Source: Morella rubra
Lineage: Eukaryota > Streptophyta > Magnoliopsida > Fagales > Myricaceae
Assembly: GCA_003952965.2 (NCBI GenBank)
Contig: CM025852.1
Location: 2,835,752 to 2,899,751 of the forward strand
Reading direction: 5' to 3'
Length of the DNA stretch: 64,000 bases
Shown piece after piece: positions 22,500 to 35,991 of this stretch. The notes beneath the pieces are model-generated. The model did not search any database and was not told the origin of the DNA. It saw only the letters and a list, made by a program, of their open reading frames with translations. Made by a program: the position numbers and the translations under genes. Position 1 is the stretch's first letter. Each line of letters starts with the position of its first letter.

Positions 22500-25100
22500 A
22501 GGTGTAGACGTTGCGTAAAGAAGTTTGCGTTGAAAAGTTTTCAAAGATGATGTCGTTTTGAATGACTTGAAAGAGACTAGCTAGTCAAGATTTGGTGCTG
22601 ATCATGTCTTAGGCAGGCCACCTGGCCCAGAATATCTAGATCCCACAAAATTGGAATTTAGCCTGAAGTCACGATTAGCAATGAAGCTCGCAAGTCGCAA
22701 GCATCCATATATTATACATTATCTACACACACAAAAAAAAACATGCATTGTACATTTCAATTCAATAGACAGCTAGCCCTATAATTGAAACTAGAATTGT
22801 GGATTGATTGAGTTTGGTTAGAGGAAAAGATCAAACTAGATGAACTTTCCGTTAGAGCCATACCATATATATGATGTTTCCTGGGAATGGCCCATGCATA
22901 TAGTTTCTTGCGTGAGGTTTTAATGTACAATTATGTTGCAATATATCATTAATTTGTGATAGAATAAGATGTGGTCGGCCTAGTAATATAAAGATTCTAG
23001 GTCCAATGACTTTCATAATCATCTTGATGGTCCATTAAAGATATAAAATTCCGCATGATTTCTCAATATACTGACTGGGGGCTCCCACATATCTTTAAGG
23101 AGAGGCATAAAAAAGATAACTCCCACATAATAGGAGAGATCAGCTCTTAGATTTATAATAAGAATGTAAGTCTTCACCATTCCAAGTTTACTCATAATGA
23201 GATTTTTCCAGGGCTTATAACAAACAAGGTCAGCACCCTCATTTCTACATTCTAATTACTTGACTTCTTATGGTTACTCCACCTTCAGAAAATCTCTAAT
23301 ATAGGCATTAGAAGCTCCTTCCGATGTCACCCCCTAGTTATTTCTTATAGAATTCACAAGACGTTCAAATCAGTCAGCCGCTCTGTCACCTAGTACTTTT
23401 TGACATCATCAATTTGCATGTGATCTTCTAGGTGTTTTTTTTCCCCTTTTTCTAAAGTATCATTTTGAAGTATTGGCTAAGATCTTAAACGTTTTATCTA
23501 AAGAATGGTCTTACAAAGTTGGCAAGTACCATGCATAAATGTTTACTCTGCTTATTATCGATCCCCGATGAGAGTTTATGAACAAGTAAAACCTATGCTT
23601 ATCTCTATCAATATCAAACAATCTTTTCTTCTTGCTCTGTCTTTTTGTTTACTACGTGCAAAGCCGAATATTAAACTCTGCTTAGGAAAAAAAGAATATT
23701 AAACTCTCATATATAATGGGCCTAACCAAAATATTCTTATATACCACTCATATTGTTTCAAGAAGATCCGAGTCCTCCATTTGAACCCGGGCTAGTATTG
23801 TTACCCGACCCACGTCCACGTGGAGAGAGTAAGGTATCCTTGCAAACACATAAGCCCGTTTTCTTCAACAGCTGCCCGCCAGGTGAGAACCCTCGTAAAT
23901 TTTTAAACGGTTAAAAAAAAAAGGATAAATTTTATTATTTACCTAAGTTAATTTTTCTCTTAGTTTATTTTTTAGATTGTAGTTCATCAATTGGATATTT
24001 TGAATTCAGAGCAATTCTAGGAAGCTTGACACAAAACAACTTTATTAGTATTTAACAGTTAATTAACTTATGGGAGTATAAATTGACGAAAATATTACAA
24101 AATTAAAAGATTGAGGATAAAGTATCAATGCTTTTATAGTTAGAAAGTAAAGTATATATTTTCTTAAAAAATAAAATGGTATAACAAATAACAATGAATC
24201 ATGTGAACGGCACATTATCGTCACATTTAACTATTAATTCGGTACGAGGTGTAAATAGACGAATTTTAAAATTTCATACACTCAATGTTATAAAATTAAA
24301 AGATAAAAGTGCAAATTGTCTAACTCCTGAATAACTTCCTATAGTTTTATCTACCAATAACGACCTCTCCCACTCCATTCGCACCCTCTGAAGGCAAACT
24401 AATAAAAGCTCTCTAGCATGCTCATTCACCGCTGCTTCAAGCTCTTGTTATCCTCGACGACATCGCTGATTTATAACAAGTTAGACTTCGCACATTCTGT
24501 TCTTTTTTCCCGTTCTTTGTTGCTCTCTGGTTATGGGTTATTACATATTGGTCTTTTTGGTTTTAGAGGTTACAGTTTCAGAGTCTCATTTAAGGAGGAC
24601 GAGAAACCGCTTTCCCAACGCCTAGAAGCTTCTACCCTCATGTTTGTTTGCTTCTCTGCATGATCACATTATGCTGTTGACTGCTTTCTGATTTTGACAA
24701 TTGGAATTCGTTGTGGTTCTTTTTTTCAGTTTCCATTGTTTGGTTTACTAGAAAAGATAGGGGAACGAGATAGTTCCAGATTTCATTTTTACCTTCTTCG
24801 TTAGACTTGAGATCAAAGTCTGCTGGACCTAGTATCTACCAGGTTTAGTTGAAACAAAAGCAAACAAAAATGTTAGTTGCTATAATTTTTTTCGGATTCA
24901 GTTACTCTGTGTGTCCGCAAACAACTGGAATGTTGAAGAAGCATAGTCCGAATTTTTCAAAATGTGTGTTTTTTGAGGTTTACGTTGGTTTCCGCGATAA
25001 TTTCTTTTCATTTTCCTTATCTGCTGATCGAATTTTTTTTGGTCAATATCCTAAATCCTGATTAATTTGCCAGGTGTGGTTACTTAATCGATCCAGTAGA
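22500..25100. other. Intergenic, no gene seen
   Basis: AT-rich, with only short frames lacking domains. Bases about 24360-25100 probably include the promoter and 5' untranslated region of the MYB3R locus (pyrimidine-rich, then an acceptor-like CCAG at about 25071-25074), but I cannot fix a transcription start. Confidence 0.5.
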
Positions 25101-25106
25101 AAGATC

Positions 25107-28100
25107 ATGGTAGAGGTTAAGAAGGAGGAGGAGGATTTTTCTGTAGATTCAGCTATGGAAGTTAGAGTCAGTACTTCATGGTCTTCGTTATCTGATGGCA
25201 ATTCTGATACCCTTGTTCTGAGAAGAAGCTCTGTCCTGCGGTATGTTGTTCTGAATACAGTTCCTTTCAATTATCAAGGTACTATTACATTTAGCATAAA
25301 ACTCATAGTAGAAGTTGTTGTATTCCCCAATGCTGAATAGATAAATCTTATCCTTTTAGTCAACATGCCACCAAGTATATGAGATAGAGCCATATTGCAC
25401 TGCTACCGGAGCCAATGGTTCAAAGATTACAAAATGTTGGTAGTGAAAGCTATGGCCTCTGTTTTATAGCGATTTCCCATATGGAGGCTATCTTCTATCA
25501 CATTTAAGCAAAGGCGCTTTTGATGAGGCTGTCTGTTTGTTGGAGGGGAATGAGAAGCATATGCATTGACAGCGGATAAGCAATTAATTTGACTAATGGA
25601 TTAGAGTAACTGAGCTAATTTTGATTATTGTAAGCAATGTCTGTATTTCCGGTGTAAAATTGCTCACTCTGAATCCTTTGCGTGAACTTTTATGTTATTG
25701 AAGGAGGCAGAATAATCCAACAAGACGTTCAAGGAGAGGAGGCTGGACAGAAAAAGAGGCTAGCCACTGGAACTTCTAGTTTAAATTTCTATTAATATTT
25801 AAAACATGTATGCCAACATATGCTGTGAGAAGTCACTTGGAGAATATAGAAGTAGATATAGTACTTATTGCGAGAACTGTAGTGCAAAGTTAGCCTATTC
25901 ACAATTCCTGTTTTTTCCCCATAGGCAGCCTGTTCATGATTCATTGCTAGTAATTTCTAACTTACATGGCACATGGATTTTGACGGACAGGATAATGTTT
26001 TACTTGAAGCATTCACAAAGTACAATGCGAAGAATTGGAAGCAAATAGGTACTGGCCTGACAAGTTTTATCCTTGCTTTCAGCTTTCTGCTTGTAGTCTT
26101 TAAAGTGGATGGGAACCATAAAACCTTTATTTGAGGTGGAATTCGTTAAGTGCTGGGCAGGACTGGCCATTGATCAGGTGTCAATAGGTGTCAATTTGTT
26201 TGGTCTGGTCATGAACCTGAGTTATCTGGTTATTAGAGGCACTAGTGGTATGGCAATCCTCCTGAAATTCTTCGTTTCATTACCGACGGGTTCGAGTAGG
26301 AAAAAATTAACTAAGAAGTGGGCATACAACGAAGGATCAATTCATTCAGGGCTTGACTTTAGAGTTCGATCTGGTTAGAGCTTTTGGAAGACAATTCCAA
26401 GGTTTCTCTTTCCTTTAGAGGTGACTGCAATGAGGGTATTCTGGACATTGACAAATGTTTCTCGTCATTCTCAGTTTACAGGAATTGCCTTGTTGGATAT
26501 TATTTTTGAATGACTTGGTATCGTTTTCATTTTCTTTCTTTGTTCCTTTTTTCCTCTTGGTATCTTCAGAAAGAATTTATGCATATGTATATTATTCACA
26601 TATTTTGCAGAGCCTATCATATAATAACTTCCATTTCTCATGCAGCTGCCTATCTCCCTGGCCAGTCAGATGTTCAGTGCTTGCACCACTGGCAAAAGGT
26701 TTTGAATGCTGAACTTATCAAGGGATCTTCGACAAAGGAGGTAGAAATCAAGTATTTTAGTATGTTTTGGTGGCCCACAGAAATAATGCATCCTTCCATA
26801 TTTTCAATGTCCTTGATATCTGATAATGATCAGGCCCTTTTTGTCCCCTTTTCAATTTGGAGCCTCCAGGAAGATGATTGTATAATTAAGTCTGTCAAAG
26901 AGGATGGTTGCAGGAGATTGTCTTTTATTGCAAAGTCATTACCAGGTTGCATAGGCAATCAATGCCGAGAGAGGTAGCTGCTCTAGGTTTCTAGTTCGGG
27001 CATGCTAGTTCACTAGCATATGTCCTGTATACTTGTACCTGACCACAACGTGTAGTGAATTATATCAGTTATGAGAATTATGAAGATAATATTTCATTTC
27101 CCAGGTGGTACAATCATTTAGACCCAGCAATAAAGAAAGATGCGTGGACCAAAGAGGAGGAGTCCGTTCTTTCTTATTACCACCAAATCTATGGTAACAA
27201 GTGGGCAGAAATAGCAAGGTTTCTACCTGGAAGGTATGTGCCTAAGTTGAACGTGTAGGAAACATTACTTATGATAGAGCAGTAACATTCTTGGGATACA
27301 TAAATAACGCTGTCAAAAGATATCCATTGACTGTGATATATTGGAGTTCTTCGGAAATTCGGAAATCAATTTTTTTGGGGATGTTCGCATGGAGAAGGAA
27401 AACACATCTTATATAATTCTTATAATATCTTAAAAATTGGGTTAAAAAAGAATTTTTCTTTGAATAAAGCGATTATTTCAGGACTAACTGACACAGTGTC
27501 ACCAGATGATGAACTTAACTTTTCAAAGCACCCCAAGCTTCAAAAAAGTGATTATAGTATGTATACTTTGGTTGTTTTTACGACCTCCATAGTACATTTT
27601 CACTACATGGATATTCAACATCTAAGCACTGCCTTGTTGGACATGAAATCGGGAAAAACGCCATGTGTATGTATGCATCCATATCATTACATCAGTTGAC
27701 ATGTCTGTTTGCAAGTATCAGATAGAGAGATTCTGTCTTTTATCAGATGCATTATCATCTTCTTATAGTTCACATAAGTTGAAATTGGCAGGATGGACAA
27801 CGCAGTTAAGAATCATTGGAACTGCTCAATGAAGAAGAAGCTGGATTCATACTCCATCGATGGCTGTGACATGGATATGTTCGAAAATTTCTCTGCTGAT
27901 TTCTGCAGTCACGAAAAAAAACCTGCATCTCCCATTTCCTTCAGTTCTAGAGCAAAACATGAAAACGTCAATATAGAGGGATGGAGCTCTGATGAAATGT
28001 TCTCTCTTAACCCCAGAATGGGGTTGGAGCGTAGAGTTGACACTTCTGCTACATATTGGGATCTTGGAAATGCTGATGAAAGGGAGGTCTGCGCAAAGGC

Positions 28101-28775
28101 AGAATCTGCAGCTGACAGGATTTCTGAAAGAGTTGAAACTGATCTGAGAGATCCACTGCATTGGAAAGAGTAGAATGGCCCAGGTGCTGCTGCAGCTGCT
28201 TCCACTAACAGTTGTCATCCTCAGGTTATTCCTAAAAGGTTAAGGGATTATACCTCTTTACCACTGGGACTTGGTTCTTCTGAGCCAACTCTGCTGAATG
28301 ATGCGGTAAATGCCATAGGAAAAAATGAATTTCTAAGTACAGATGATCATGTTAGGCACCCAAACACTCGATCTTGCTATTCTACGCCAACTGATGTCCG
28401 ACAAAGTATGTATGCTAATATTAGCAGTCCAGAATCTAGATTGAGGACTTTAGCAATGACCTTCAAAAATACTCCTTCGATAATACGGAAAAGGACTTCC
28501 AGAAAGTTTGGTAATGCCAGCACTTCTGATATCAACTGCACACCTGAGGTACAGTCTCATCTATTCCTGGTAGTCAAGATGCCAATGGTACACACTTGCT
28601 AATGCAAAAGCAGGGTTTCCTCTCTTTCTTTCACGGACCTGAAACTTCAGTTGAGTCTCTGGAAAGATGCCTGGAATATGCATTCAACATGGAAAAGAAT
28701 TCAGTTGCTGTTAAATGTGGCAGTTCTGTAGCAGCAAGTGTCAAGATATCGATCTTGTTGCAAATACACTGTTGA
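25107..28775 (+). pseudogene. MYB3R: Three-repeat MYB (MYB3R) gene, degenerate
   Basis: MYB3R factors bind M-phase-specific activator elements and control mitotic genes. Exons by splice sites and homology: 25107-25240, 25704-25758, 25991-26048, 26646-26740, 26870-26973, 27105-27233 and 27792-28775. They encode R1 (GGWTEKE, NWKQIAAYLPGQ), R2 and R3 (AWTKEEESVLSYYHQIYGNK, FLPGR, NAVKNHWNCSMKKKLDS), then a MYB3R C-terminus (FKNTPSIIRKRTSRK; CLEYAFNMEKNS). Lesions: exon 2 has a GC instead of GT donor (25759); R2 lacks two hallmark tryptophans (KGSSTKEE and CRRLSFI); TAG at 28171-28173 interrupts the C-terminus, and the frame shifts at about 28549-28556. A truncated protein ending after R3 plus about 115 residues is conceivable, but R2 damage makes normal DNA binding unlikely. 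Confidence 0.8.
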
Positions 28776-28779
28776 TACC

Positions 28780-31180
28780 TTGACATGACTTAGAAGAGTG
28801 CGTGATCAACCTTCTGTTTAGATTTCATGCCCCATTATTGGCTATGAAACTAAGCATAAAACATTTATTTCAAAGAGCTACTACATTACCAGAGTACATA
28901 ACATCTGATTGCATAGGAAGTTGCCAATTTGATTCTTGTGTCTTATCAAACTGGATTTAGGCTTGCTTCTGAATGAGAATGACTTTATTGCCATTTTAGA
29001 TCTGGAATTAAGGCCTTCATCTTCTTGCTGATACTACGTGTGGCACGCAAACCACAGCTTTTGGATATTTGAAATGCGGAAGATGGAAATCCATGCTTTA
29101 AGCTGAAAAGAGGAATGAAAGTAAGGAGGTTATTTACAACTTTCTTCAGCTTGCTGTTCTGTTAGTGAAAAAGATCTATAGAACTAGGCATTTGTCAAAA
29201 GTGTCAGCTGCAACTGACAACTGTGATGTTTTCAGATTAATTATGAAGTTTTGAATAACATGGCAGTCACCTACTATCAAAAGGGAAAACGGACTAATTT
29301 GAATAACATAAGATGTAGATTTCCCAGAAGGAGAAGGTGATTTTAGACTATATCTATCTGCCTGCAACATCGTAGTCAAATTTAGTAGTTGTTGCTCCTT
29401 ATTTGAACGCCCTCGGTTTTGTGGGATAAAAATCCACCTCTATGATTTCGAAGTGTTGTGCCAAGGAAATTAGACTACATTAAATGACTGAAGCTTTGAG
29501 AAATTAACTTGACAGGTTATGCTTGAGCTTGGGGTCGATGGTGTACTCGACTTCAGCAGCACCACAGAAATCAGTACCACACAATGAACTTAGTTTATGT
29601 ACCAGTAATGCTATGGTGCCTCTAGGGTAATGGTCTTCTGCTTTGGTACTTCAAAGCTGATTTTTTTTTTTTTTTAAACTCCAAAAGCAGCTGCAGGGGG
29701 AAGTTGACTAGATCTGGCTGGCATATATGATGCTCAATGATATATGCTTGTGCTGTCGTGAGCAAAAGTAGGTCTTTGCGTGATCTACATTCTTTCTCAG
29801 AATTTTGTATTCGATGACTGGATCCCTACTCCATGACCATCAAACAAAGCAGTCCTTCCTCTTAGGTGATTTGTCTATTTATCACAAAGCACTATAATTC
29901 TTTATACAGCCAGAGTCCACTCATCATTTCAGATTCAGTTCACTCCCGCGTTTGAATACGTCTTGGGCTATTCCCTGGCGGTCGTGCAATTGATCACACG
30001 AGTACGGTAAATCACAACAAACAAACACATTGAGAACATCAAAATTTATGTGGTTCCCTCGTGATAAGGTATCGCCACGGACAGAGACGATAGGAAAAAT
30101 CTACTCATCCTAAAATGAAGAGTACAAGCAAACAATGAAAGACACACTCTAAATAACCGAGTCCTAATAAACCTAAATCTTCTTCTCTCACACAAGAGAA
30201 TCTATTATCCTATATTAATTTTCCCTTTGGGCCACAAGATAAAGATAGTGATTCGTGCAATGTTGATACTTTTTAATAGCTGTAAGACGTATCAATTTCC
30301 TCTCTTTAATTATCTCATATTAGTGCAAAAGTAACTTAAGCTCTACAATTATTTAAGATTCATGTAAAGTTGGTGCTCTTTAATAATCGCGAATACATCA
30401 ATTTGCCCTTCTTAATTATCTCTACTTTTTAGACTACAATTTTTATAACACTCTTTCACTTTTATTTTCGATAACTCAATTTTAATTTGAAAAGAACTCC
30501 TATCACAGTGCGATAAAGATTGTACCTAAGTTCAAAAATATCAGTTGAGAAATTTGAAAAAAACAAGAACTATTACTATCCGCAACAGCCTGAGCCACAT
30601 GATAAAATTCAAAGCAAACTCAAAGTTCATCTTGTATCATCTCCTCCGAGGGAAAGCAGTTGCAAGAGTCTCCAGAAGGTGTTGGTGAGAGGTTAATTAG
30701 CCACAACTTTTTGAACGGGTTATCTTTTCGTGGGCTTTTGCCATAGCAATCATTAGCCTTAGATCTCGTGTCACGTTGCGCGCCCCTACTAGCTACCCAT
30801 CTTACATGGCAGCTGAACGAGAAAAGTTGATACGCCACATCATTTGCACCTCTTCTTACGTGTTTTGCCTTCCACAGAAAATAAGGCTCTATTTAAAGTT
30901 TAAACTGGAGGAATGTTTTGCCTTCATATTCCACGGTGTCACAGTCAAACGATTGGACTCTTCCACTATCCAAAACGAAATTAACGGAAAGCGCGCCAAT
31001 AAAGCAACCAAACAAACCCATCCTAAAAAAGAATCCAAACAAACAACCTTGAGTTTTAACTTCTTCTCGTGTCCCTCTTTCTCCGTCTTTCTGACTCACT
31101 GTCTTTACGTCGGATCCTAATTACTAACAGGCTCTCTTTCTCGATTCCCGCAATCGAACTCTTTTATTGTCTATCTTCTC
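28780..31180. other. MYB3R 3' region and intergenic DNA
   Basis: No further gene is supported. Bases 29960-30240 contain AAATTTATGTGGTTCCCTC followed by a CACGG segment, wording common in plant retrotransposon ends, so a retroelement fragment is possible. Bases 30240-30480 include diverged direct repeats (TTTAATAGCTGTAAGACGTATCAATTT against TTTAATAATCGCGAATACATCAATTT). Confidence 0.4.
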
Positions 31181-31184
31181 TCTT

Positions 31185-31206
31185 GCTCTCTCTCTCTCTC
31201 TCTCTG
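31185..31206. repeat. (TC)n microsatellite in the UGE 5' leader
   Basis: About 22 bases of CT repeats some 50 bp upstream of the UGE start codon; pyrimidine tracts are common in plant 5' leaders. Confidence 0.85.
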
Positions 31207-31253
31207 TCGAAAACTCTATACTGCTTCCTCGGGACCTCGAATTTGGGTGGGGA

Positions 31254-34010
31254 ATGGCGCTATCGGAAAAGACCATTCTGGTGACCGGCGGGGCTGGGTT
31301 CATTGGCTCTCACACGGTGGTTCAGCTTCTCAAGGAGGGGTTTCGGGTTTCTGTTATCGATAATCTCGACAATTCGGTTATGGAAGCTGTTGATAGGGTT
31401 CGGGAAATGGTGGGACCCGAGCTTTCTCAGAAACTCGAATTCCTTCTGGTATCAGATTCCCGTCCTTTGTCTCTCTGGAATATGTTGCGTTTGGTTTCCG
31501 AAAATTTTTGGAAGATAACCGAAATTACTGGAATATTTTGGGCCTTCCTGATTTTGATTTGTTATAATAGAACGCAATTCAGCTCTACTAGGCTCCAATG
31601 AATTGATACATACGTATTTGCGTCAATTTTCTAAAGGTTAAATTGCAAAAAAACGGTACTTTTGGCTGCAGGGTGATCTTAGGAAAAAGGACGACTTGGA
31701 GAAGCTCTTTTCTCAAACACAGTATGTTGATCTGAAATGGGCTTCTTCTTTTTTATTTTAATATGTTTTGACTTGATTTTCCTAATTTGAATTTCGCTTG
31801 CGGTGCTAAGTCTTTCACTGTTCTCATTTTCTTGTGTCAAAGATTTGATGCAAACTATCTCCAGAGATAAACGGATCCTGCGAAATATAATTTTTCTTTG
31901 CCCGAATTTGTTTATGCATTGGTTTCTGTTGAAGCAATGAGAACTTGAGACTTCTTATATAATTTCCTTATGGCTTAATTTTGTGGCACGTATGTGAAGG
32001 TTTGATGCTGTAATCCATTTTGCTGGCCTAAAAGCTGTTGGGGAGAGTGTTGCGCACCCACGCCGATATTTCGATAACAATCTCATTGGCACTATCAATC
32101 TTTATGAAGTTATGGCAAAATATAACTGCAAAAAGGTGCGCCATTGATAGGAAACTAATGTTCCAAGTGTTGTTATCTAGTCCTGTACAGACTACAGTAG
32201 ATTATTCACAGTTGCATGACTTTCTTTCCATTTAAAAACTTTCTCCATTACGTTCAAAGTTACTATATGGAATGCGCTCATTCTTGTTTACTTTTACGTA
32301 AATTCCTTTCCCCACCCTTGCAGTACTTCTCAGATATCTAGCTGCTAAGTTGTGAAGGGTGTAACGTTAATGTCTAATTGTTTAGGGCATTAATCTCAAG
32401 TTGAACTTTAATAGAGAAAGTCTTACTCTTAGCATGCCCACCTTTTTAATATTTCATCCCATGTTGTCTTGCTCTGCCCCTACTAACACAAGTACTACTT
32501 TCCGTTGGAAAAATAGATGGTTTTCTCATCATCTGCAACCGTTTATGGTCAACCTGAAAAAATACCTTGTGTCGAGGATTTCAGGTTGCAAGCTATGAAT
32601 CCCTATGGACGGACCAAGGTATGTATATTGTGTCCTCGATGAGGTTTCTGTGACACTTCTTTCTGCACTACCTATAGGATTAATTTTTTGCTTCAATAAT
32701 CCCACTGGCTATTTCTTGTGTTCAGAGAAGTGCAGCTTCTTCATTTCCCTAACATCGAATATGATCTTTCTTTTTAGCTTTTCCTTGAAGAAATTGCTCG
32801 AGATATTCAGAAAGCAGAGCCAGATTGGAGAATTATATTACTGAGGTACTTCAACCCTGTTGGGGCTCATGACAGTGGTAGAATTGGTGAAGATCCAAAG
32901 GGTATCCCAAACAATCTCATGCCATACATACAGCAAGTAGCTGTTGGTAGATTGCCTGAGCTTAATGTGTATGGTCATGATTATCCCACAAAGGATGGTA
33001 GCGCGGTATGTCCTTCTATAGAAGCACTCTGAGTATGATTGAGTAGGATTTTCCATGTTGTCAAGCTAATATCAAGTACTCCCATCTTGTGGGCCTGTAT
33101 TACACGGATCAAGTGCATTGATGAATCCCACTTCTAATCCTTTGTTGTCCTGGCACTAATATTTGACTCTGTCATCACCACAAATTCATAAATGACGAGT
33201 GTTTTCTTTTTGCTTATAAAAATATCCAATGTATTTAAACAGATACGAGACTACATCCATGTCATGGACTTGGCAGATGGTCACATTGCCGCTCTTCAGA
33301 AGCTTTTCACTACAGAGAATATAGGTGATCATTATCAAGCACATACGTAGATGTTGGTGAATTTAGTGTGGCCTCGTTATCTGTTTATTACGAGTTCATC
33401 AATTTACTCGTCTTTGAGCAAATGCATCATCCTGGGTTTCTAGGTCAATCTTGTTTTAGTACTTGGGTAAGGCAAAAGTGCTTTAACAGACAGTTTACTC
33501 TGTTAGGTTGCACAGCCTACAACTTAGGGACAGGATGTGGAACATCTGTGCTTGAAATGGTCGCTGCATTTGAAAAAGCTTCTGGCAAGGTGACTATCCC
33601 ATCCCGGACACTCTACCAGGTGTGAAAAAAGGGGACGTGCTGACTTTGGTTTTTTGTTATTTTATTTGTTGCAGAAAATCCCCATCAAACTATGCCCAAG
33701 GAGGCCAGGAGATGCTACAGCTGTTTATGCTTCTACAGAGAAAGCGGAGAAAGAACTTGGTTGGAAGTATGTAATCATTCTATGCTATCTATGTACTCCA
33801 AGTTTCTGTAGATGTTCTTTCAGATTTCTGATGGTACAAAATTCTATGAGGTTATAAATGGCGGATAACTTTATAGGTTTCTCTTAGCAATGCTAGTTCT
33901 AACAGCTGTTTTGGTGCCTTTTCAGGGCGAAGTATGGTATTAAGGAGATGTGCAGGGACCAATGGAATTGGGGAAGCAACAATCCATTGGGGTACCAGTC
34001 CAAGCCGTGA
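31254..34010 (+). CDS. UGE: UDP-glucose 4-epimerase, nine exons, complete
   Basis: Interconverts UDP-glucose and UDP-galactose in the cytosol, supplying galactose for wall polysaccharides and glycolipids. Exons: 31254-31448, 31672-31721, 32000-32135, 32517-32618, 32778-33005, 33243-33324, 33507-33589, 33675-33766 and 33926-34010. All introns are GT-AG and the frame is continuous: 1053 nt, 350 residues, the usual family length. Residues 8-20 hold the NAD-binding Rossmann motif ([12 protein letters not shown]). FSSSATVYG supplies the catalytic Ser region, and NPYGRTK the YxxxK catalytic pair. [24 protein letters not shown] and [13 protein letters not shown] are further family blocks. Unusual residues are His in VAHPRRY (usually Asn) and Cys in GTGCGTS (usually Arg). 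Nothing suggests it is broken. Short-chain dehydrogenase/reductase family. Confidence 0.96.
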
Positions 34011-34013
34011 TTG

Positions 34014-34557
34014 AATGGCATGCATAAGTGCATAAGATGCTAAATATAAAAACCCTATTATCCCATTTCACCAGATCACATCCCAAATTTTTATTTTTAT
34101 TATCCACCTCCTTTGCAATATCAAAGAATGAAAACAAAATTGTGAACTTGGCTAATCCAGCCATTGTTGGGATAAATAAATTCTGAAATTGAAATCTAAT
34201 GATATTAATCAATTTTCCAAGACTCTTCCTTTAGTAGTTTATTTCTTAATTGATCCGACCGACCCAAATATTTCACGTGAAAGAATAAAAACTTGCTGCT
34301 ACTTGTAGTTAGAGAGGGTATCAGAGCTCATTTTGGAAACCGACTTTTGACATAAAACACCGGAGCATAATCGGTTCCAAAACATGCCGAAGAATGCCGC
34401 ACTCAAAGTTTTGCCATTGTGATGACGGTACGAAGCAGCATGCTTTTTTGGGGGTGGGGCAGGTCCATTGTGAAACCTTATCGATACTTGGTATCAGTTG
34501 CTGATCATAGAGGAATCCCGACCCAAACAACATAATAATAAGTTTAGCGGGCGGGAA
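34014..34557. other. UGE 3' flank up to the gap
   Basis: Contains the likely UGE 3' untranslated region (AATAAA-like GATAAATAAATT near 34170). No gene is seen before the N run. Confidence 0.5.
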
Positions 34558-35557
34558 NNNNNNNNNNNNNNNNNNNNNNNNNNNNNNNNNNNNNNNNNNN
34601 NNNNNNNNNNNNNNNNNNNNNNNNNNNNNNNNNNNNNNNNNNNNNNNNNNNNNNNNNNNNNNNNNNNNNNNNNNNNNNNNNNNNNNNNNNNNNNNNNNNN
34701 NNNNNNNNNNNNNNNNNNNNNNNNNNNNNNNNNNNNNNNNNNNNNNNNNNNNNNNNNNNNNNNNNNNNNNNNNNNNNNNNNNNNNNNNNNNNNNNNNNNN
34801 NNNNNNNNNNNNNNNNNNNNNNNNNNNNNNNNNNNNNNNNNNNNNNNNNNNNNNNNNNNNNNNNNNNNNNNNNNNNNNNNNNNNNNNNNNNNNNNNNNNN
34901 NNNNNNNNNNNNNNNNNNNNNNNNNNNNNNNNNNNNNNNNNNNNNNNNNNNNNNNNNNNNNNNNNNNNNNNNNNNNNNNNNNNNNNNNNNNNNNNNNNNN
35001 NNNNNNNNNNNNNNNNNNNNNNNNNNNNNNNNNNNNNNNNNNNNNNNNNNNNNNNNNNNNNNNNNNNNNNNNNNNNNNNNNNNNNNNNNNNNNNNNNNNN
35101 NNNNNNNNNNNNNNNNNNNNNNNNNNNNNNNNNNNNNNNNNNNNNNNNNNNNNNNNNNNNNNNNNNNNNNNNNNNNNNNNNNNNNNNNNNNNNNNNNNNN
35201 NNNNNNNNNNNNNNNNNNNNNNNNNNNNNNNNNNNNNNNNNNNNNNNNNNNNNNNNNNNNNNNNNNNNNNNNNNNNNNNNNNNNNNNNNNNNNNNNNNNN
35301 NNNNNNNNNNNNNNNNNNNNNNNNNNNNNNNNNNNNNNNNNNNNNNNNNNNNNNNNNNNNNNNNNNNNNNNNNNNNNNNNNNNNNNNNNNNNNNNNNNNN
35401 NNNNNNNNNNNNNNNNNNNNNNNNNNNNNNNNNNNNNNNNNNNNNNNNNNNNNNNNNNNNNNNNNNNNNNNNNNNNNNNNNNNNNNNNNNNNNNNNNNNN
35501 NNNNNNNNNNNNNNNNNNNNNNNNNNNNNNNNNNNNNNNNNNNNNNNNNNNNNNNNN
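34558..35557. other. Scaffold gap, exactly 1000 N
   Basis: An uninterrupted run of N of round length, so its true size is unknown. Order across the gap rests on the assembly only. Confidence 0.99.
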
Positions 35558-35991
35558 ATAGAATGAGATAGAGAGAGAAAGAAGAGGGATTTGCATCATC
35601 ATTCAAAATCTATCCTTCTAAAGAGAGAGAAAGCTAGATCTAAAGAAATCACTTGTTGATTCGTTCAAGACAAAAGCTTTCATTGTTGAATTTTCTCCTC
35701 TTGCTCTTCATTGCCAACCTAGCCTCCAAAGAGAGAGAGAGATTTCTTGAAGAAGAGACAACACACTTGCTATTACACTTGTCCTAATTTCTAGAGAGAG
35801 AAAGTGCTTTGAAGAAGAGGGAACCGCATCTACCAAGAAAGCTTGTGCACCCACCTACCAAACTTTAGCTTTCCTTTTAGAATCTTGTTTTCTTGCACTC
35901 TATTGAGCTTTTTCACTTGCTGATTTGGTTTAGAGAGCCATTCCACGCGTTGTGACTTTCCACTTGCATATTCCACTTAGTGAGTCATTCT

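Noticed and set aside
26973-26978. Stop codon after CRER in MYB R2
   Set aside because: It is the GTAGCT splice donor; the next exon at 27105 restores GTGG (Trp) and the family sequence.
34494-35606. Long open frames across 34.5-35.6 kb
   Set aside because: They are artefacts of the N gap.
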